A DNA stretch of 58,807 nucleotides from an uncultured Clostridia bacterium. Lineage in GTDB: Bacteria; Bacillota; Clostridia; TANB77; CAG-508. Below are positions 9,764-17,834 of this stretch, piece by piece. The position numbers and the translations under genes were made by a program. The stretch is from assembly GCA_947627935.1 (NCBI GenBank), contig CANQXY010000006.1, positions 1 through 58,807 of the forward strand, read 5' to 3'. The stretch's first letter is position 1; each line of letters starts with the position of its first letter. A model generated the notes under the pieces. That model was not told where the DNA came from and searched no databases. It saw nothing but the letters and a program-made list of their open reading frames with translations.

Positions 9764-10756
9764 TTATATTTTTTTAAATCCAATATATGCAATTATAGGA
9801 AAGTGAAATATTGTTATTTCCTTTATCATTTTCTTAAATAAATTTTTCCCTGATAAAAATTTAAAATACTTAATAAGATGGAAATTTATATATTTTGATG
9901 TTTTCAAATTTTTATAATATTTTGTAAGTTTTTCTATAAATTCTCTATTTTTATCATTTTTACAATAATCTAAGCACATTTTTGCACCACTTAAATATGC
10001 AGAATCAATAACAAATCTTCTATACTCTAAAAATGACTCATATGATTTACCTGATTGTTTTTTCCATCTACTTAAATTTTGTGATAAGCTTCTACCACCA
10101 AAAACATTATTTGTATGTAATCTATAATCAAATAACGGTTCTTTTATATAACTTATTCCATTTAATTCATTTGCAATAAAACCTGCAAGCCAATCATGTG
10201 CTATTACACTTTTTTTAAATGGAAGCATATTTTCTTTAACTTCTTTAGTTATTATTTGTGAGCATCCAAGTCCAGCATATCTTGATATTGCTAAATGATT
10301 ATTCTTTCCTTCAATTTGTGGAATATTTTTATATTTAAAATAATTTTGTTTTAGTAATTCATCTTTTTCATCTATTTGTGTTGAATTACAATAAACTAAA
10401 CTTACACATTCTTGTTTTAATTTTTCCAAAGATTTTTTTACTTTATCTTTATGCCAAATATCATCATGATCACAAAACATTATATAATCTGCTTTTGATT
10501 GTTTTAGTAAAAATTCAAAATTTTTATTATATCCTAAATTTTTAGGTTGTTCATATACTATTATTCTTTTATCTTTTTTTTCATATTCTTCTAATGTTTT
10601 CAAAACTCTAAAATTTATAGATTTATCATCACTTATTAATAATCTAATATTTTTGTAAGATTGTGCTAAAATACTATCTATTTGTTTTGTTAAAAATTTT
10701 TTATTACTATTATAAGTTGTTAATAATATATCTACTAATTCTTCGTTTTCTTCCAT
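9764..10756 (-). CDS. GT2 glycosyltransferase (rhamnosyltransferase-like)
   Basis: The 330-residue cytoplasmic GT-A enzyme begins VDILLTTYNSNKKFLTKQID and carries SDDKS and MFCDHDDIW, the metal and nucleotide-sugar motifs. It is a clear paralogue of the next upstream gene over its full length (same IDILL-TYN start, same EEYEKKDKRIIV stretch), suggesting tandem duplication followed by divergence. The family includes rhamnosyl and other deoxysugar transferases, but the donor cannot be assigned. Fifteen bases separate it from the upstream copy. Confidence 0.9.
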   Translation of the reverse strand: MEENEELVDILLTTYNSNKKFLTKQIDSILAQSYKNIRLLISDDKSINFRVLKTLEEYEKKDKRIIVYEQPKNLGYNKNFEFLLKQSKADYIMFCDHDDIWHKDKVKKSLEKLKQECVSLVYCNSTQIDEKDELLKQNYFKYKNIPQIEGKNNHLAISRYAGLGCSQIITKEVKENMLPFKKSVIAHDWLAGFIANELNGISYIKEPLFDYRLHTNNVFGGRSLSQNLSRWKKQSGKSYESFLEYRRFVIDSAYLSGAKMCLDYCKNDKNREFIEKLTKYYKNLKTSKYINFHLIKYFKFLSGKNLFKKMIKEITIFHFPIIAYIGFKKI

Positions 10757-10771
10757 TTAGTTAATCCTCCG

Positions 10772-11761
10772 TTATCTTTTGAATTTATATATTATAGATC
10801 TTAAATTAAACATCAATCTACCTACTATTGGAAGATTTAACATAAGAAAAGTTTTTAATCTCATTGATAAATATTCCATATTATACAAATCAAAAAATAT
10901 TTTATAGTATTTAAAATTAAAATATCTTTTATTTTTAATATTATTTAAGTAGTTTACTGCACTTTTTGATAGTTTTATTAATTCTTTGTTTTCAAAAGAC
11001 TTTTGATTTTTAATATATATATCAAATTGAGCTAATTTTAAGTCTATATATTTTTTTCTATATTCATCAAAATCTTGAATATAATTTTTCATGCCATATA
11101 TACCAAGTTCGTTTTTTCCGTGTTGTCTATATTTTATTGTTGGTTTATCTAAAAAAGATAATTTACCAATTTGTGATATAATTAAAGCCATCCACCAATC
11201 ATGTACCATTGGATTTTTTTCTGGAATAGGAATGTATTTATTTATTAATTCTTTTTTAGAAATTATTGTACAACCTGTTACACAATTTCTTAAAAATACT
11301 AGTTTATAATCTTTATGTTTTTGTATGTTTTTATTCATTTTCATAAATTTAACTAATGATGGCGTTATTTGATTTAAGTTTTCATCAACTACTTCTAAAT
11401 CTGTAAAAACTAAATCAGCATTATCTTTTAATAATTTTTCTAAAGATATTTCTACTTTATTTTCCATCCAAAAATCATCTTGGTCTGATAGCATAAAAAA
11501 TTTATTTTCTACTCTTTTTAGCAAGTTTTCAAAATTTTTTATATATCCTAAATTTTTTTCATTATAATTTACTATTATTCTTTTATCTTTTTTCTCATAT
11601 TCTTCTAAAATGCCTTTTGTTCCATCTGTTGAACAATCATCATTTATTAGTATTCTTATATTTTTATGTGTTTGATTTAATATACTATCTAATTGACATT
11701 TTAAATATTTTTCACCATTATATGTTGCAAGTAAAATATCTATTTGTATATCATCATTCAT
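10772..11761 (-). CDS. GT2 glycosyltransferase, first gene of the distal glycan operon
   Basis: The 329-residue GT-A enzyme has IDILLATYNGEKYLKCQLD at the N-terminus, INDDCSTDGT and MLSDQDDFW as its metal motif. It is a paralogue of the following gene. The ATG at 11761 is preceded by AGGAG at 11770-11774 and by a strong sigma-A promoter at 11791-11819, so it opens the operon that runs to the GH25 lysozyme at position 94. It probably adds one sugar of the exported repeat unit (inference). Confidence 0.9.
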   Translation of the reverse strand: MNDDIQIDILLATYNGEKYLKCQLDSILNQTHKNIRILINDDCSTDGTKGILEEYEKKDKRIIVNYNEKNLGYIKNFENLLKRVENKFFMLSDQDDFWMENKVEISLEKLLKDNADLVFTDLEVVDENLNQITPSLVKFMKMNKNIQKHKDYKLVFLRNCVTGCTIISKKELINKYIPIPEKNPMVHDWWMALIISQIGKLSFLDKPTIKYRQHGKNELGIYGMKNYIQDFDEYRKKYIDLKLAQFDIYIKNQKSFENKELIKLSKSAVNYLNNIKNKRYFNFKYYKIFFDLYNMEYLSMRLKTFLMLNLPIVGRLMFNLRSIIYKFKR

Positions 11762-11790
11762 ACCTTATACTCCTATTTTTTCATACTGTA

Positions 11791-11819
11791 ATTGTATATT
11801 CAAAATGCTATTTTGTCAA
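11791..11819 (-). promoter_or_regulatory. Sigma-A promoter of the distal glycan operon
   Basis: On the minus strand TTGACA (11814-11819) is followed after 17 bp by TACAAT (11791-11796). The start codon is 30 bp further on with AGGAG between. It drives the nine genes ending at the GH25 lysozyme. Confidence 0.8.
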
Positions 11820-11860
11820 TGAAATTCAAGGTAAATCACATATTTTTCACAATAAAAAAA

Positions 11861-11893
11861 AGAGAGAAATCTAAAATTAGATTTAATCCCTTT
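11861..11893 (-). terminator. Terminator after the repeat protein gene
   Basis: The core arms 11867-11874 and 11877-11884 are perfect 8-bp complements. In minus-strand RNA the stem extends through AAGGGA with UCUCUU (one G-U pair) across a small bulge and is followed by a run of U. Confidence 0.7.
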
Positions 11894-11949
11894 TATCTGC
11901 ATAATTATATAATTTTTATTTCATGTAAATACATTATTTAAAATTCTTT

Positions 11950-13308
11950 CTATCTAGCTTCTCCTTGTTGTTTTGCTTTTTCTTTTCGCCTTTTTTCTAT
12001 TTCTTTTAATGTTTCTACCTTTTCGTACATATAAGATATATATTCACTATCTTCTTTTTCTTTCTCCACTTTTTCTATTAAATATTGCATTTTATCTAAT
12101 TGATCAATTGCTTTTTTTCTAGCTTCTATATCTGTTGTTTCAGTTCTCATATATACTTCTATTCTTTTTTCTTTTAAATAATCTAATACAACTTTAATTT
12201 TATTCCCTACATTTTTTCCTTTTGATATTTTATTTGATTTGTTAATCTTCGTTGTTTTTTCTTTTTTTATTTCTGAATCTTCGTTTTTATCAATTGTACT
12301 TTCTAGTGGTTGTTCAATATCTATACTATGATTATCAATTACTTCTTTTGGCTCTTCATCTATCTGTTGATATTCACTTTGGTTTTTTAGATTATTTAGT
12401 AATTCAACATCTATTTCCCATTGTATAAGTCCATTATATTTTTCTAAATCAAATATTTTATTCTTTTTTGATTTGATTCTTTCTACTATTTTCTTTATTT
12501 CATTTTTTTGCTTGTCATCTTCAATATCAGCCTCAATTTGAATTTGTTTTGCAAGTTGTGGCATTTTTTTCTTTTCACATATTGCAAGTAATGCAATTGT
12601 TTTTTCATATTCAGTTAATAAATCATTTTCTTGTATTTGTTTTATTTCATCTTGACTAATCTTATTACAATATATTTTTGTTTTTATTTCAGATAAAAAT
12701 TTAAAACTTTCTTGTTCTTCCTCTTTTGTTCTTATATGATCTTGTTTTTTATTTTTTGTACTATCTTCTATTTCTTGCTTTGGTTCATCTAATTTTTCTA
12801 TTTTATCTTTAGATTGTTCTATTTCTTTTTTATTATCTTCTTCTTGATATTGCCTTAATAAATCTTCATCAATTTTCCAAGTTAAAATATTATCGTATTT
12901 TGTCAAGTCAAATTTAGCTTTTTTTGTTGATTTGATTCTTTCTACTATTCTATTTATTTCTTTTATTTGTTGTTTATCTGTAATATTTGCTTTAGATTTT
13001 ATTTGTCTTGCACGTTCCACCATGTTTTTCTTTTCACATATTGCAAGCAAAACTATTGTTTTCTCATATTCTGATAAAATCTCATTTTTACTTATTTCTT
13101 CTATAATATTATTATCAATTCTTTCAGAATAGATTTTTGTTTTAATTTCAGAAAGATACTGTAATTTTTCGTAGTTATCCGCATTTTCACTATCTAATGA
13201 TAATTCTTCATTTATATCAGCATTTTTATTAATTATTTCTTTACTTTGTTTTTGATTATCACTTTTTCTTTTTTTAAATTTACCTATTATTTTATCTATT
13301 AATTTCAT
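11950..13308 (-). CDS. Charged cytoplasmic protein with two long internal repeats, function unknown
   Basis: I do not recognise this 452-residue protein. It has no signal peptide or membrane segment. Two repeats of ~105 residues are easily seen. Each begins LSEIKTKIY, continues SEYEKTIVLLAICEKK or TEYEKTIALLAICEKK, then IVERIKS, and ends in a FDL-KY...W-ID-ELL motif. An acidic and lysine-rich linker joins them, and the C-terminal ~90 residues are a predicted helical region with an EARKKAIDQLDKMQYL segment. It is monocistronic, with its own promoter and terminator, between the LCP gene and the glycan operon. A helical scaffold or regulatory role is possible but not shown. Confidence 0.6.
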   Translation of the reverse strand: MKLIDKIIGKFKKRKSDNQKQSKEIINKNADINEELSLDSENADNYEKLQYLSEIKTKIYSERIDNNIIEEISKNEILSEYEKTIVLLAICEKKNMVERARQIKSKANITDKQQIKEINRIVERIKSTKKAKFDLTKYDNILTWKIDEDLLRQYQEEDNKKEIEQSKDKIEKLDEPKQEIEDSTKNKKQDHIRTKEEEQESFKFLSEIKTKIYCNKISQDEIKQIQENDLLTEYEKTIALLAICEKKKMPQLAKQIQIEADIEDDKQKNEIKKIVERIKSKKNKIFDLEKYNGLIQWEIDVELLNNLKNQSEYQQIDEEPKEVIDNHSIDIEQPLESTIDKNEDSEIKKEKTTKINKSNKISKGKNVGNKIKVVLDYLKEKRIEVYMRTETTDIEARKKAIDQLDKMQYLIEKVEKEKEDSEYISYMYEKVETLKEIEKRRKEKAKQQGEAR

Positions 13309-13339
13309 AACTTTACCTTTCTCATATTTTATGTTAAAT

Positions 13340-13368
13340 ATTATATCATGATTTTACATAAAATTCAA
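13340..13368 (-). promoter_or_regulatory. Promoter of the repeat protein gene
   Basis: TTGAAT (13363-13368) is followed after 17 bp by a perfect TATAAT (13340-13345), 31 bp ahead of the ATG at 13308. Confidence 0.7.
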
Positions 13369-13371
13369 CAT

Positions 13372-13404
13372 AAAAAGAGAAAAGCTTTTTTCTTTTCTCT
13401 TTTT
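13372..13404. terminator. Strong symmetrical terminator after the LCP gene
   Basis: Perfect 13-bp arms (13372-13384 and 13392-13404) enclose a 7-nt loop, 4 bp beyond the LCP stop codon. A/T tracts on both sides allow termination on either strand; on context it serves the minus-strand LCP gene. Confidence 0.85.
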
Positions 13405-13408
13405 AAAC

Positions 13409-14521
13409 TTATTCATTTTCATCATTTACAATTTTTGTAGTTTTTAATCCTGTTTTTTTAATTATACTTTCATTTATTGATTTCACAGTTTCACTTGGTG
13501 TATAGTCTTGTTGATTAAATAATTCTCTATGTAATTTTATAACATTTGCTTCTAATGTTGTAGGTATAACACAAGATGCACCACTTACATTTTTACCAGT
13601 TTGATCATATGGCCATCCTGTACTATCAGAAATGTTTACTGATGTTATTGATGGTATTAGTGATATAACCTCAGATAAACCTATATTTGTTTGAACTTCT
13701 GGTAATATTTTATTTGCAATTTCATTTAATGTTCCTGCATTCATTGTCTTAGCTTTTTCAAATACTGCTTTTAATACTGTTCTCATTCTTTCTGTTCTTT
13801 TATAATCTCCACCTACTGTTTTTCTTATTCTTGCATATGTAACAGCTTGTATACCATCTAATTTTTGTTTTCCTGACGTAGTTATCAACTTTGCTTGTCT
13901 TCCAACGTTTTTAGAAGTATCTTTAATATATTCGTTCATTTGTTCAACTTCATCTTTTTCTATAGTTACTTCTATTCCACCTACTAAATCAACTACATCT
14001 GCAACAACTTCAAAATTAACAGCAACAAATTCATTTATGTCCAAATCTAAATTTCTATTTAAAGTATTAATAGCAAGTTCTGGTCCACCATATGCATGTG
14101 CATGTGTAACTTTTGTTAATCCATGTCCTTCTACATCTAAATATGTATCTCTATATACTGATATAAGATTAACATCTTTTGTTTTTTGGTTTATACTAAC
14201 AATTATTATTGCATCACTTCTTGATCCTTTGGTAGAATTCATATTTCTTGAATCAACACCAAACAAAGCAATATTTCTATAACCAGTTTTATTACCAATT
14301 CCTAATTTTGAATTATCTAATTCAAAAAAATTAACTTTACTTAATTTGTTATATATAAATCCTGTAACTACGCCTAGAAGAATTACTATTAATAATAAAA
14401 AGACAATTATAATTTTTTTCTTTTTATTTTTATTTTTTTTATATTTTTTTGTATTTTTTTTCTTAACATTAACTTTATTATTTAAGTTAGTATTATTATA
14501 TCTTGTTTCATCTTTGTACAC
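13409..14521 (-). CDS. LytR-CpsA-Psr (LCP) family wall polymer ligase
   Basis: This 370-residue membrane-anchored protein belongs to the family that transfers lipid-linked teichoic acid or capsule onto peptidoglycan outside the membrane. Residues 1-33 are basic and asparagine-rich, followed by one transmembrane helix (~34-57). The LCP domain shows ALFGVDSRN, GSRSDAIIIVS, SVYRDTYLDV, the KVTHAHAYGG segment and RIRKTVGGDYKRTERMR; the arginines and aspartates fit those that bind the polyprenyl pyrophosphate. It has its own promoter just after the ABC transporter pair, matching a job in attaching the exported polymer. Confidence 0.93.
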   Translation of the reverse strand: MYKDETRYNNTNLNNKVNVKKKNTKKYKKNKNKKKKIIIVFLLLIVILLGVVTGFIYNKLSKVNFFELDNSKLGIGNKTGYRNIALFGVDSRNMNSTKGSRSDAIIIVSINQKTKDVNLISVYRDTYLDVEGHGLTKVTHAHAYGGPELAINTLNRNLDLDINEFVAVNFEVVADVVDLVGGIEVTIEKDEVEQMNEYIKDTSKNVGRQAKLITTSGKQKLDGIQAVTYARIRKTVGGDYKRTERMRTVLKAVFEKAKTMNAGTLNEIANKILPEVQTNIGLSEVISLIPSITSVNISDSTGWPYDQTGKNVSGASCVIPTTLEANVIKLHRELFNQQDYTPSETVKSINESIIKKTGLKTTKIVNDENE

Positions 14522-14585
14522 TTTTAAATCCCTGCTTTCTTTTTGTCCCTTTTATTTTCTAATATTTACTTTTTTCGACTTATAT

Positions 14586-14614
14586 AGTATACACTTTATA
14601 ATAATATATGTCAA
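14586..14614 (-). promoter_or_regulatory. Sigma-A promoter of the LCP gene
   Basis: TTGACA (14609-14614), a 17-bp spacer and TATACT (14586-14591) lie on the minus strand, immediately downstream of the ABC ATPase stop codon and 65 bp before the LCP start. Confidence 0.8.
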
Positions 14615-14625
14615 ATGGAAATATT

Positions 14626-15357
14626 TTACTTTCCTATATTTTTTTCATATTCTTCTATAGCAGCATCTATATCTCCGTCAAATTGTTTTTTACCTTTATT
14701 CATCACTATTCCACGTTTACAAAAAGATTTCGCAACAGCTGTAGAATGTGTAACAAATAGAAGAGTAACATCTTCATTATTAATTATTTCATTAACTTTA
14801 TTTACACATTTATTTTTAAATTCTTCATCTCCAACACTTAATGCTTCATCTACTATTAAAATATCTGGTTTAATATTTACATTTATTGAAAATCCTAATC
14901 TTGCTTTCATACCACTAGAATATGTTCTAACTGGTTGATCTATATATTCTTCAAGATCAGCAAAATCTACTATTGTTTGTTCTACTTTTTTAATTTCTTT
15001 ATTACTTAGCCCTAATATTTGTCCTTTTAAATATATATTTTCTCTTCCTGTAAATTCTGGATCAAATCCAGATGTAAGTTCTAAAAGAGCACTTACTCTT
15101 CCATTTACTGTTATTTTACCATTTGTAGGAAAAGTTACTTCTGTTATCATTTTTAAAATTGTAGATTTACCTGCACCATTTTTTCCAAATATTGCAACTG
15201 ATTCACCTTTTTCTATTTTAAATGAAACATTGTTAACAGCATTTTTTTCTTTAAATGGTATATTTTTAAAAAATATTCCTAATAATCTTTGCTTATCATT
15301 TTTGTATAATTTATATCTTTTAGTTACATTTTTTAATTCAATAACTGTTTTACTCAT
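14626..15357 (-). CDS. TagH-like polysaccharide ABC exporter ATPase (short form)
   Basis: The 243-residue ATPase has Walker A GKNGAGKST, signature TYSSGMKARL, Walker B ILIVDEALSVGD and the switch histidine in FVTHS. It stops after the nucleotide-binding domain and lacks the Wzt_C substrate-binding extension found in the other ATPase of this window, so it likely recognises its polymer through the permease or lipid alone. It is intact in one frame. It follows its permease by 17 bp. The family exports teichoic acids or lipid-linked polysaccharides. Confidence 0.93.
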   Translation of the reverse strand: MSKTVIELKNVTKRYKLYKNDKQRLLGIFFKNIPFKEKNAVNNVSFKIEKGESVAIFGKNGAGKSTILKMITEVTFPTNGKITVNGRVSALLELTSGFDPEFTGRENIYLKGQILGLSNKEIKKVEQTIVDFADLEEYIDQPVRTYSSGMKARLGFSINVNIKPDILIVDEALSVGDEEFKNKCVNKVNEIINNEDVTLLFVTHSTAVAKSFCKRGIVMNKGKKQFDGDIDAAIEEYEKNIGK

Positions 15358-15374
15358 ATTTTATTTTCTCCTAA

Positions 15375-16181
15375 CTATAAAACGTCTGGTATTTCTTTTC
15401 TTAATTTTCTGTAGCTCCATAATCCTATAATAATCATAAATATTGTTAGTACAGCAAAATACATTAATCTTTTAGGTTGATCCCAAAACCATATTTTATT
15501 TATAAAGCAGTTTCTACAACCTGTTACTAAAAATGTTACTGGATTTAGCATCAAAAATCTGTGTAATACTGGATTGGTTATTGTATCTGCATCCCAAAGT
15601 ATACCAGATAGCCAAAATACTGCAGTTATAAAAGATCTTACTAAATTTACAAAATCTTTACTCATTGCTCCTATAAATGATGCAAAAAATGCCCATAATG
15701 TAAAAAATATAAAAGATAGTAGTAAATAAAATGGTAATTGTAATAAATATATATCTGGTGGATATCCAAAAATCCAGAAAATAGCTATTACTATTACTAT
15801 TAATATAAGATTAATCATCATATTAGACATACTTACAAATGTTGGTATTGTTGATACTGGAAATTTCATCTTATTAACTAAATAATTATATTTTCTTATA
15901 CAATTTGTTCCTCCTGTTATCATATCTCCCATATAAAACCATGGAACTAATCCAGAAATTAGCCATAAAAAAAATGGAAAACCGGCAACTTGTCCACCAG
16001 CTCTTAGTCCTATCGAAAAAGCAAACCAATAGACAAAAATTGTAACAGTTGGTTTAATTACTGCCCAAGACCAACCTAAAGCTGATCCTCTATATGTTTT
16101 TACTAAATCTGCTTTTGCAAGCTTTAATATTTGAGTTCTATACTCAAAATGTTCTTTTAATATTTTTAAAATTGTTTTCAC
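15375..16181 (-). CDS. ABC-2 polysaccharide export permease (TagG-like)
   Basis: The 268-residue membrane permease has the family motif YRGSALGWSWAVIKPT near the N-terminus and about six hydrophobic segments, including FFLWLISGLVPWFYMG. The start is GTG at 16181, supported by AGGAG seven bases upstream (16189-16193). It forms an exporter with the ATPase that follows. This is the second Wzm/TagG permease in the window and differs clearly in sequence from the one at 8958-9749, so two polymers may be exported separately. Confidence 0.92.
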   Translation of the reverse strand: MKTILKILKEHFEYRTQILKLAKADLVKTYRGSALGWSWAVIKPTVTIFVYWFAFSIGLRAGGQVAGFPFFLWLISGLVPWFYMGDMITGGTNCIRKYNYLVNKMKFPVSTIPTFVSMSNMMINLILIVIVIAIFWIFGYPPDIYLLQLPFYLLLSFIFFTLWAFFASFIGAMSKDFVNLVRSFITAVFWLSGILWDADTITNPVLHRFLMLNPVTFLVTGCRNCFINKIWFWDQPKRLMYFAVLTIFMIIIGLWSYRKLRKEIPDVL

Positions 16182-16213
16182 ACTAATACTCCTAACATTA
16201 TTTTATAGTGTTT

Positions 16214-16242
16214 ATCCTATCACTTTTCATATTTAAATGCAA
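16214..16242 (-). promoter_or_regulatory. Promoter of the second ABC exporter
   Basis: TTGCAT (16237-16242), 17 bp, TAGGAT (16214-16219) on the minus strand, ahead of the GTG start at 16181. The match is moderate. Confidence 0.5.
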
Positions 16243-16256
16243 GTTTAAATACATAA

Positions 16257-16302
16257 AAAAATAGAGAAAAAAATTATAATTTATCATTTTTTCTCTATTT
16301 TT
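16257..16302. terminator. Terminator after the GT-C-like gene
   Basis: Perfect 16-bp arms (16257-16272 and 16287-16302) enclose a 14-nt loop, 11 bp past the stop codon of the gene at 16314, with A/T runs on both sides. Confidence 0.85.
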
Positions 16303-16313
16303 ATACTATTTAT

Positions 16314-17834
16314 TTAATTTTTCATTTTTATTTTTTTATTAATAGTATCAGATAATTGTATATATCCTCTTATAGAATATGGTATAAGTAATACAAAATA
16401 TGTTATAGTATATTGGCATTTTGCTTCCCAAATTAAATGGAATAAGAATCCACCTATAAACATTACTGCAAATATTAATTGTTTTATATTGTTCTTTTTA
16501 AAATTAGTTAACATAAATATTGTTGCACCAAACAATATAATTGATTGAGTTATATTCATGCATTCAAAAATTACTTTATTTACTTTTCCATAACCATTAA
16601 TAGATTTTACAATCGCTGGTTTTTCCTTTCCTGTTCCAGTTATTCTTGAATTATTTATCCAAAAACATTGAAATGTAGGATTATTCCACTGAGAAACTAT
16701 TTTTTTATAAAAAAATTCTACTGTATAGTTAGGATTATCTTTTAATTTAGTTATTGTTTTTGACAAATCTTCTTTTATATCATCTTTTGCTTTTTCTGAA
16801 TTATATTGGTTTTTCTTATATATATTTCTATTATATCCATTATACCATCCAGGTGCTCTTCTACCTTCTTGGAGTCCCATTTCAACATATGCAAGCATTG
16901 GAATTCCATCTTGTTTTTCTTTTCCAGATATTGTCTCTACCGTAAATGTTGTTATAGTTTGTAAACTGACATATGCAATTAATAAGATTAAAATAGATAT
17001 TATATTCTTTAATTTTTTTCTTGATATCATATCTAATATTAATATACAAACTATTGCAATTAACATTATAAGATAATTCGATTTTAAAATAGCAGCTAAT
17101 CCTACACAAATTGATGAAATACATATAAATCTTATTTTTCCAGTTTCAATATAATTAATTGCAAATAACATAGCAATCATTGAAAGAGAAAATCCTATTA
17201 TATTTCCATATATAAAAGTTATATATGACCATATTGGAACAAATAAAAGTAATCCTATTATTGTTCCTACTGATGTCTGTTTATTTTCAAACATTTTTCT
17301 TGTAATTTTATAAATACAAAAAAATGCTACTAATAATGCAACTACATTAATTAATTGTAATCCCAAATAATTTCTGCTACCAAATATAAATCCAAATATA
17401 AATTCATATAGAATTAATCCATATTGATGTGGATTCGAATATGCATATTTTCCTAAATTAAATCCTTTAAAATTTCCTTGTCTCATTTGGCTTGCTATTT
17501 CATATATATATTTTTGATCTGCTCTTGGATATAAATCACAAACATAAATCCATATAACAGATATCAAAACCCAAATTTCAATTAATATCCATAAAATTTT
17601 TTTATCAATTTTAATTTTCTTTTTATTTATTAACATGAAAATACATATTGTTGCACTAATTGTTATAATATGTATAATTGGATTGTCATTTAAATAACTT
17701 GTTACTTCTTTTATATCCATTGTACATGTTTTAAATATGCTTTCTACTGTTAAAAAGCTTAATATTAATATAAATATTATTTCTATTGCATATATAATAA
17801 ATTTTTCTAATTTTTTATTTATTTCCATTTTCAT
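16314..17834 (-). CDS. Multi-spanning membrane protein, probable GT-C glycosyltransferase
   Basis: The 506-residue protein has about ten to twelve hydrophobic helices and a first extracytoplasmic loop containing DLYPRADQKYIYEIA, the acidic loop position used for catalysis in PMT/ArnT-type GT-C enzymes. A larger hydrophilic region near residues 310-400 (EMGLQEGRRAPGWYNGYNRN) resembles the family's external loop. It overlaps the upstream YfhO gene by 20 bp, suggesting coupled translation and a shared role. Its likely job is transfer of a sugar from a polyprenyl phosphate donor outside the membrane; the substrate is unknown. Confidence 0.7.
   Translation of the reverse strand: MKMEINKKLEKFIIYAIEIIFILILSFLTVESIFKTCTMDIKEVTSYLNDNPIIHIITISATICIFMLINKKKIKIDKKILWILIEIWVLISVIWIYVCDLYPRADQKYIYEIASQMRQGNFKGFNLGKYAYSNPHQYGLILYEFIFGFIFGSRNYLGLQLINVVALLVAFFCIYKITRKMFENKQTSVGTIIGLLLFVPIWSYITFIYGNIIGFSLSMIAMLFAINYIETGKIRFICISSICVGLAAILKSNYLIMLIAIVCILILDMISRKKLKNIISILILLIAYVSLQTITTFTVETISGKEKQDGIPMLAYVEMGLQEGRRAPGWYNGYNRNIYKKNQYNSEKAKDDIKEDLSKTITKLKDNPNYTVEFFYKKIVSQWNNPTFQCFWINNSRITGTGKEKPAIVKSINGYGKVNKVIFECMNITQSIILFGATIFMLTNFKKNNIKQLIFAVMFIGGFLFHLIWEAKCQYTITYFVLLIPYSIRGYIQLSDTINKKIKMKN

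Noticed and set aside
14346-14938. Plus-strand open frames opposite the LCP and ABC ATPase genes
   Set aside because: They are antisense shadows of clear minus-strand families.
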